DNA of 64,000 nucleotides from Turnera subulata. Lineage: Eukaryota > Streptophyta > Magnoliopsida > Malpighiales > Passifloraceae. Where the stretch lies: positions 62,904 to 126,903 of the forward strand of contig JAKUCV010002397.1 of NCBI GenBank assembly GCA_028386065.3, given 5' to 3'. This document shows, one piece after another, positions 57,598 to 64,000 of the stretch. Both the position numbers and the translations under genes were made by a program. The notes beneath the pieces were generated by a model that searched no databases, was not told the origin of the DNA, and saw only the letters and a list, made by a program, of their open reading frames with translations. How positions within the stretch are numbered: position 1 is the stretch's first letter; the number at the start of each line of letters is the position of its first letter.

Positions 57598-58569
57598 ATG
57601 GAAGGAGCTCATTTCCTCATTGCCTCTGCACTTTTGGCTTTGGCTTCTTCAATTGCCTTTGCCAGTGATCCTGGTCCACTTCAGGACTTTTGTCCAGCCA
57701 CCAATCACCCCAGTAGTGGTGGTACGTACTTGCTCTTCAAAAAAAAAAAAAAAAAAAAAAAACTAAGTTCCTCTGATCATCTTTCCGCTACATTCTCAGA
57801 ATTTTCTTACTCAAAAATATTTTTTATTCACTTCCTACAAGCTAGCAAGCAATGGACGTCAATCAGAAAGACATATATATATCTACACTGTAGTATGTAT
57901 CATTTTTTTGGTACATATCTAGTATATATCATTTTATCATGTGCAATGTTAATTAATTTTGGGTCGCATGCAGCATTTGTGAACGGGAGATTATGCAAGG
58001 ACCCAAAGCTGACCACAGTGAACGATTTCACCTTTTCGGGGCTCAACATCCGAGCAGATACATCCAATCGACTCGGCTCGAATATAACATTTGCAACCGT
58101 CAATGAATTTCCAGGAGTGAACACTCTTGGCATATCCCTTACCCGTGTTGACTTTGCAGCAAATGGTGGCCTAAACCCACTTCACCTCCACCCTCGCGCC
58201 TCTGAAATCCTGTTGTGCATGGAAGGCACACTCTATGCAGGCTTTGTCACGGCTCGTCCGGAATATCGCCTGTTCGCCAAAATCCTGAGACCTGGGGATG
58301 CTTTTGTGTTCCCTCAAGGACTCATCCACTTCCAGCTCAATGTGGGTAAGACAGATGCTGTGGCATTTGCCAATTTTAACAGCCAGAACCCTGGTGTGAT
58401 TAGAGTTGCAGATTCTACCTTCGGAGCCTATCCGCCAATTGCTTCTGAGGTTCTGGCCAAGAGCTTCCAGCTTGACAGGGATACTGTGCACCGGCTCCAG
58501 AACAAATTTAGTGGGAATCAATATATTGACTTGGATTTGGTAGTTGCCGATTTGTATGAAGAGCTGTAG
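57598..58569 (+). CDS. Germin-like protein, gene 1
   Basis: Exons 57598-57721 and 57974-58569 (donor G|GTACGT, acceptor GCAG|CA, phase 1) give 239 residues. A signal peptide of about 22 residues (to IAFA) precedes SDPGPLQDFC. The germin cupin follows: two N-terminal Cys, then box 1 with HLHPRASE and box 2 with FPQGLIHFQLNVG. All four Mn ligands (His, His, Glu, His) are present; PLHLHP replaces the usual PPHxHP. A GSNIT glycosylation site is present. Germin-like proteins form secreted hexamers in the apoplast, often with superoxide dismutase activity. The wording suggests subfamily 1. The C-terminus has about 15 residues beyond the usual end. A 20-base A run lies in the intron. First of three tandem GLP genes. 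Confidence 0.93.
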   Translation: MEGAHFLIASALLALASSIAFASDPGPLQDFCPATNHPSSGGTYLLFKKKKKKKKLSSSDHLSATFSEFSYSKIFFIHFLQASKQWTSIRKTYIYLHCSMYHFFGTYLVYIILSCAMLINFGSHAAFVNGRLCKDPKLTTVNDFTFSGLNIRADTSNRLGSNITFATVNEFPGVNTLGISLTRVDFAANGGLNPLHLHPRASEILLCMEGTLYAGFVTARPEYRLFAKILRPGDAFVFPQGLIHFQLNVGKTDAVAFANFNSQNPGVIRVADSTFGAYPPIASEVLAKSFQLDRDTVHRLQNKFSGNQYIDLDLVVADLYEEL

Positions 58570-58632
58570 AAACTCATCAAGCTATGCATATTGAGTATGC
58601 AAATCCCTCCATCCTAGTACTATATTTAAGAC

Positions 58633-58638
58633 AATAAA
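58633..58638 (+). terminator. Polyadenylation signal of GLP gene 1
   Basis: AATAAA 64 bases after the stop codon. Confidence 0.6.
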
Positions 58639-58639
58639 G

Positions 58640-60498
58640 AGGGTGCCTGATTGTGTGTACCTTGTCAATCGTCTTGTCACTTAATTGTCAACTTTGCTTC
58701 TAAATTAATAAGATACAGGAGTTTCCACCAGGAAAAAAAAAAAAGAAGAAAGATACAGGTGTTGTCTGCAAATCTTCCTGAGTTCATGGTTTTGAAATTT
58801 TATTTTTTGACAGAACATAAATGTTTTATATAGATTAACCAAATCGAAATATATACAGAGGACCAAGTACATAAACTAAATCTAACTAGCTAGAAATACA
58901 ACCCAACACCATGCAGGTAGTATAACACAATCCAACACCAACACCATACTGATAGCAAAAGATCCCTTACATCATTCACATTGAACCTAAAATTTAGGTA
59001 TTCAAACAAAGGGCTGAACCGGAGAATTAAGAAGTAAATTTGGCTTAATGGCAGAACAACACGTCCTTGCCACGTTACTGCAAAAACAGCAATCAGTCCC
59101 AATCAGTCCCCAAACTACGAAAGAAGTAATAATATATAGTTTCTTGTTTGGAGAGTACATAATTAGGAACTACGAAAGATTATTCATTATACTCTAAAAC
59201 TTTTCCTTTATATGAGAATCCATTTGGACTCTATTTTTTCTTTTCTTCCTCTTTCTTTTTTTTTTCCATATATATAGGACAACCAGATTTTGAATTAATT
59301 TTTAAATTAAACAAGAGAGGAGTGCAAAAATCCAAACATTCATCAATCGTTGCCTTGACATAAAAAAAAGAACAATAATTTTCTTCATTTTCTGTTCTTC
59401 ATAGATCATGTAATAAGGTAAGGTGGCTGATGACTTGGGCTACTGGTTTAAGCCACAACTTGTCATGGACAGAGTCCTTACCAACCGATCTTTCATGCTT
59501 TGGTACTCGAAAATATTCGTCCTTTTGCTTGTTCCGAATACAACGATATAGTACGCCTCAAGGTAAAAAATAATAAAAATAATAAATTCTGTTTCGTGTG
59601 GGACAATAACATTTAATTCATTGAATGCATATACATACAGGCATCTGCTTGAACTAGATCTAGTAATACTATTTCCAGATCTTTAACTGCAATTGAGTCT
59701 GATGCCAAATGCAAAAAGCCATCCAATTGTCAAATTTGTTAGGAGCTTAAATTAACAGTATGTCAACAAAAGGGAACTTATATTAGTAATCTCTTTCACA
59801 GTATACTATGAGTATTTGTATACAACTCATAATTTTATTCATTATGAATCTGAAGTTATTCACAGAATCTAAAATTCTTTTTAGGTTTCCAAACCGACAT
59901 GGGAAGCTTCGCCCCGTCTAATTTGAATTCAACCTGCGTCTTGAAGTTATTCAGAAATTTCAAAATTTTAATTAATAGTAATTGGTTGGTGCTTCTTTCT
60001 TCTTCTTTTGGTATGGCTTATTTGTTTTGATTATTAACACCATAGGAAATATATTTATAATTTAATATTTTACATTTGGATGCATCACTCCGTATTGGGC
60101 TTACTTACATACCTAACCTCTCACAATTGAAGAAAACAAAGAAACACCAAGTATTCTTACCCATGGTGAAACAATCACTTCTATTTAAGGAATACAAATT
60201 TCAAGTGAATTACTATCACTGACTTAAAAATTTTGGAGGAAAGAAACCATCTAGCTACATGTCAAAATTGATAGTAGATTAGCAACTAATTTGTTTAAAC
60301 GACAAAAAAAAAATGCAACTATTTCGTGTAGGACAATAATTCAATAATTTCCGTGCTTGTATAGGATTTTACTTGAACTATCACTAATTTTACTAATCGT
60401 TCATAGGGTGGAAATCAGATATGATTCCAAAAGCAAATAGCCATCCACCCACCACAATTATTAGTGTGGAACTAAGAAAATCAACTCTGATTGCCATG
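58640..60498. other. Intergenic between GLP genes 1 and 2
   Basis: AT-rich non-coding DNA with short homopolymer runs (58732-58744). No gene or recognisable element on either strand. Confidence 0.55.
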
Positions 60499-60508
60499 TA
60501 TAAATAGG
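60499..60508 (+). promoter_or_regulatory. TATA box of GLP gene 2
   Basis: TATAAATAGG, 74 bases before the ATG at 60573. Confidence 0.75.
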
Positions 60509-60572
60509 CTTCTACTACAAACCTTAATTACCCATCACACTCACCTGATAAAAAAGCACCAAGTGTATCAGA

Positions 60573-61396
60573 ATGAGAATTGTTCATTTCATTTTTGCTG
60601 TTTACCTTTCAACTTTGGCCGCAAGGGTTGCCCTGGCCTATGACCCCGACCCGCTTCAAGACATCTGTGTAGCCATCAATGAAACCCAGAGTTCTAGTCT
60701 CCCATGTACATCAACTTTCTTTTTTTTTTCTTGATTCGTCTTAACTAATTAATATATGAATTAGGTAATGATCATGTAATAAATTTCCAGTTCCTTGACA
60801 TTGATCAACGTGAGCATTTTTTTTCTCCTCATGCAGTTGAAGTGAATGGAGAATTCTGTAAGAGGCCAGAGGACACCACATCCGATGATTTCTTCCACTC
60901 TGGATTAAATACTGCAGCAAACACCAACAACTCATATGGATTCAACCAAACATTTGCATATATTGAACAATACCCGGGAATAAACACTTTGGGTGTAGCT
61001 GTGGCCAGGAATGACTACGAGAAGGGTGGGGTAAACCCACCTCACTATCACCCTCGAGCCTCAGAAATTTTATTATGCATGGAGGGGACACTTCTAACTG
61101 GCTTTGTCACATCGGCCCCAAATTATACCCTCTACCAGAAAGTGCTGCACCCAGGTGACACTTATGCATACCCAAAGGGGTTGATGCATTTCCAGGTAAA
61201 TATTGGAGAAACCCCTGCTTATGCGATTGTGATGTACAGTAGCCAATCCCCCGGAACTATTAGGGCTGGTGAGTCTACTTTAGGAGCATATCCATCCATT
61301 CCCTCTTACGTTGTTGCCAAGGCATTCCACCTGGACGAGCGTACCGTGGAGTATCTCCAGAGAGTGTTCCTATCAATGAGAACTAGTGGAGGATGA
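60573..61396 (+). CDS. Germin-like protein, gene 2
   Basis: Exon 1 from ATG 60573 and exon 2 from 60837 (acceptor TGCAG|TT) to the stop at 61396. The donor is either 60696/60697 (exon of 124 bases, as in gene 1, giving 227 residues) or 60705/60706 (T|GTACAT, three residues more); both keep frame. Signal peptide about 22 residues, then YDPDPLQDIC. Box 1 has PPHYHPRASE and box 2 has YPKGLMHFQVNIG, so all Mn ligands are present. Four N-glycosylation sequons (NET, NNS, NQT, NYT). It is the most divergent of the three (VAVARNDYEKGG, YIEQYPGINTLG). Role as for gene 1: a secreted apoplastic cupin. Confidence 0.9.
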
Positions 61397-62850
61397 ATTA
61401 ATGATCAACAATTGAAGACCAATACATATATCTGAGGGAAGACATCTCCATCGTAATTATTATTATTATATGTTTAGTTGTTCTGTGCGTTTTTGTGCAT
61501 TTGGTTTGGACGAATTAAGTGCAGTTTGTGATGGAATAGTTGGGGCTTTCTGGCTTCCCTCAAATTAATAATGCTCCCTGTAGTTATTATTATCTTCTTC
61601 TTCTTCTTCTTCTTCTTTTCTCTGTCCAAAGCAAACAAAGCCAAAAAAAAATTGTTAAGGTATGGTTTATGGAAAATAAAAGATTGATGAAACCAGCACT
61701 AGGATAAGTGGATTTCTCAACAAAAGCCTTGCAAGTAAAAGTAATTTCTTCCTCACTTGTTACAGTCTTGAGATTTTTTTACCCACTGTTTTATATAGCT
61801 CCACTGTCGGTCTAATTAACTCGTGATCTAAACAAGGAGAAAGTTACTCAGTGGCCTGAAAAATAATTTTGTGGAGTCAAATAGGTAATCCTGGTACTCA
61901 AAATGCGTATTCTGGATCATATGAAGATAATAGCAAGAAATAGTATTAAAATATGAGGACGTGATTTCACTAATTTCCACTAGCATCCAATATCTATGTT
62001 AACACGGTCAATAGAGATATATCCAGTTAATATAATCAATGAGCACTAAAACCCACTCAGGATTTGATTAAAATATGCTGTCAGTCTCAGTTATGCAGCA
62101 CTACATTACCCAATTTCATATGAACTTCTCCTTGAATCCCACCACTCAGCAAATTTAAGTAAACATGATGTTTCCTGCCAAGATAAAAAATTTGCAGTAT
62201 TGTATATGCTTTTCTCTAATTGCAATCCAACAATCCTCTAAGACGGACCAGTAATTAACTTTGTTGCAGGATGTATTATCATGATAGCCAATCAAGTCAG
62301 GGCATAGCTGGAGCTATATATTGGCACCATGGCAATGTATCAAGTGAATGAAAATAAAAGATGTCAAAGTTAGGGTAATATTTTTCCGTTGAAGCAAAAT
62401 AGCAATAACGTATCAGTACTAAGTCCATAATGAATTATAAGAGCAACGCATCCATATATTTGCCAATGATACTCTCGGAATTGTAGGTGTGTCCCCTATA
62501 CTCATTTCAAGTGAAAGGATAAATGACTGGAAAGAACATAGGAATGCTTTCTTTATTTTATTCAGCAACTTCAAAACATAGACATTGAACCAAGCCCAAC
62601 TTGATGGTGGGATTTAATTTGAAGATATGAAAGATATATGCAAGAGAGCAACTTGCAACTTCAAGTTGGATAAATTAGTTGATGTAAGCATAGGAAAAGA
62701 AATTTCAGAGTACATAATCTCGTTGCTGCATAGCAGAGATTCCACATTGACATAAAATTAATGGATAACCATTGATCCATCACTCAGTAATTGCCAAGCC
62801 CTCCACCAGCTTGGTGTTGGATGACACATAACAGTTCAAAAATATTAATG
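61397..62850. other. Intergenic between GLP genes 2 and 3
   Basis: AT-rich non-coding DNA with a CTT microsatellite (about 61591-61616). No gene recognised. Confidence 0.55.
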
Positions 62851-62860
62851 TATAAATAGC
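62851..62860 (+). promoter_or_regulatory. TATA box of GLP gene 3
   Basis: TATAAATAGC, 87 bases before the ATG at 62938. Confidence 0.7.
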
Positions 62861-62937
62861 ATGTATTCCATTCAATATTTATCCCTCGTAGCTTTCCTCT
62901 AAAAAGGCACTTCAAGAACTAGATACACTCAATCACA

Positions 62938-63740
62938 ATGAAAGCTTGCTTTCTGGTACTCGTAGCTTCATCCCTCTTGGTTCTGATCTCGACACTTGTC
63001 TTTGCCTATGATCCTAGCCCATTACAGGACTTCTGTGTGGCAATAAATGATCCTAATAGTGGTCCTGGTATTTCCTTCTACTTCTCTTCTTTCACGTTTC
63101 TCTTATATTGTTTCTCAGATTAAAAGTTTCAAATATATACCACCTAACCTGTATACTTTGGTATGGAATAAAAACTTATGATGCTGTGTTGGTGAATGGA
63201 AAATTCTGCAAGGATCCAAAGCTTGTTACAGCAAATGATTTCGGCTTTTCGGGGCTGAACATTCCCAGAGACACTGGAAATAAAGTTGGATCCAATGTTA
63301 CACTCCTCAATGTTGATCAAATACCCGGATTGAACACTCTTGGCATCTCCCTGGCGCGTCTTGACTATGCTCCAAATGGTGGACTAAACCCACCACACAT
63401 TCATCCTCGAGCAACAGAGATCCTACTAGCTCTTGAAGGCACACTCTATGTCGGTTTCGTCACCTCGAATCCAGACAATCGCCTGATCACCAAGGTCCTG
63501 TACCCAGGGGATGTCTTTGTGTTCCCCATTGGCCTTATTCACTTTCAGTTTAATGTTGGGAAGACCAATGCAGTTGCTATTGCTGGCTTGAGCAGCCAAA
63601 ATCCTGGTGTGATCACTATTGCAAATGCAGTCTTCGGCTCTAACCCATATATAAATCCTGATGTCCTAGCCAGGGCCTTCCAGTTGGAGAGGAATGTGAT
63701 CCTGTATCTTCAGAAACAATTTGGTGGGAACTATTGGTGA
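62938..63740 (+). CDS. Germin-like protein, gene 3, splice acceptor apparently lost
   Basis: Exon 1 62938-63067 (donor CCTG|GTATTT, phase 1) encodes a signal peptide and [16 protein letters not shown]. The coding text resumes at 63184 with [12 protein letters not shown] and runs to the stop at 63740; joined by homology this is 228 residues. Box 1 has [10 protein letters not shown], box 2 [13 protein letters not shown]; all Mn ligands are kept. At the expected acceptor the sequence is TTATGATG|CTGTG, with no AG, where gene 1 has GCATGCAG. The nearest AG in the right phase (63125-63126) would leave a 59-base intron and add about 19 residues. So the gene is either a recent pseudogene, uses an unusual acceptor, or makes an altered protein. 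Closest to subfamily 1 GLPs. Confidence 0.82.
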
Positions 63741-64000
63741 AGCATATGTAACCTGTGATGTGAAAGTATCCTAAAGCAAAATAAATAAAAAAAAGTGTCA
63801 CACAATACAGTATTCATAAGCTTAGGAACCTTTCCTATGCAATAAAAGTAATATCATACTAGTAAAACGAAACTTCATGTGTCTGGTAGTCATTTTCTTG
63901 AACAAATGCATGAATTACAAGACAGGATCAAATTAATAATAGGGTATTATCAGCATGTTGAAAGATGTTAGCAGAAATGTCATGTACAACAAAGTCCACC
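63741..64000. other. Downstream of GLP gene 3
   Basis: Non-coding; AATAAA motifs near 63778-63787 may serve as the polyadenylation signal. Nothing else seen before the window ends. Confidence 0.5.

Noticed and set aside
57740..57762. Run of about 20 A bases in GLP gene 1 as a retroposon tail
   Set aside because: It lies in a normal-looking intron with no flanking duplication or element sequence.
57598..58569. Single-exon reading of GLP gene 1 (323 residues)
   Set aside because: The frame stays open across the intron by chance; it would put a poly-Lys stretch and unrelated sequence into the protein, while GT-AG splicing gives a standard GLP.

Overview
The window is plant nuclear DNA, most likely from a eudicot. 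Genes have GT-AG introns and TATA boxes, and most of the sequence is nested LTR retrotransposons, LINE remnants, a MULE, a SINE and an endogenous caulimovirid. Only the last 7 kb, a tandem cluster of three germin-like protein (GLP) genes on the plus strand, looks like conventional single-copy gene space. The species cannot be named from the sequence alone.

Layout. 1-2967: decayed minus-strand endogenous pararetrovirus (RT-RNase H) with a putative promoter. 2968-21164: plus-strand Tat/Ogre-like Ty3/gypsy element with a tRNA-Arg primer site, no pol, one unknown ORF, tandem repeats in its 3' region, and an antisense, intron-containing plant-mobile-domain (PMD) gene. A Pack-MULE-like element (5612-7098) and a Ty1/copia element (10917-19136) are inserted in it. 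21165-29297: chromovirus with a chromodomain and a 3.4-kb LTR but no 5' LTR. 29298-30667: primer-site fragment, a 5S-rRNA-like unit and an inverted LTR fragment. 30668-34858: 5' part of a LINE interrupted by a gag-only copia element (30702-33141). 34859-39465: minus-strand LTR and 3' region of an unidentified LTR element, full of minisatellites. 40758-42819: truncated third copy of the copia family. 42881-44184: LTR of family B. 44185-44852: hAT-like GC-rich remnant. 44853-46645: truncated LINE. 46736-56536: solo LTR of family B (5-bp target duplication CTATC) split by copia copy 2 (47596-55586, duplication TATAG) and a tiny SINE. 56537-64000: GLP cluster.

How the parts relate. Target duplications and interrupted repeats give relative ages: the Tat-like element predates its MULE and copia insertions, and solo LTR B predates copia copy 2. 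Three copies of one copia family share the same RNase H deletion, so the deleted form itself spread. Both copies with leaders carry arrays of a 12-base palindrome. The antisense PMD gene has the same GGCGGTCAT/ATGACCGCC upstream module as the LTR promoters of the Tat-like families. The GLP proteins are predicted secreted, Mn-binding apoplastic cupins of the subfamily 1 type. The third GLP gene appears to have lost its splice acceptor.

All positions and boundaries were read by eye. Lineage names for repeats come from motif recognition and were not checked by database search.
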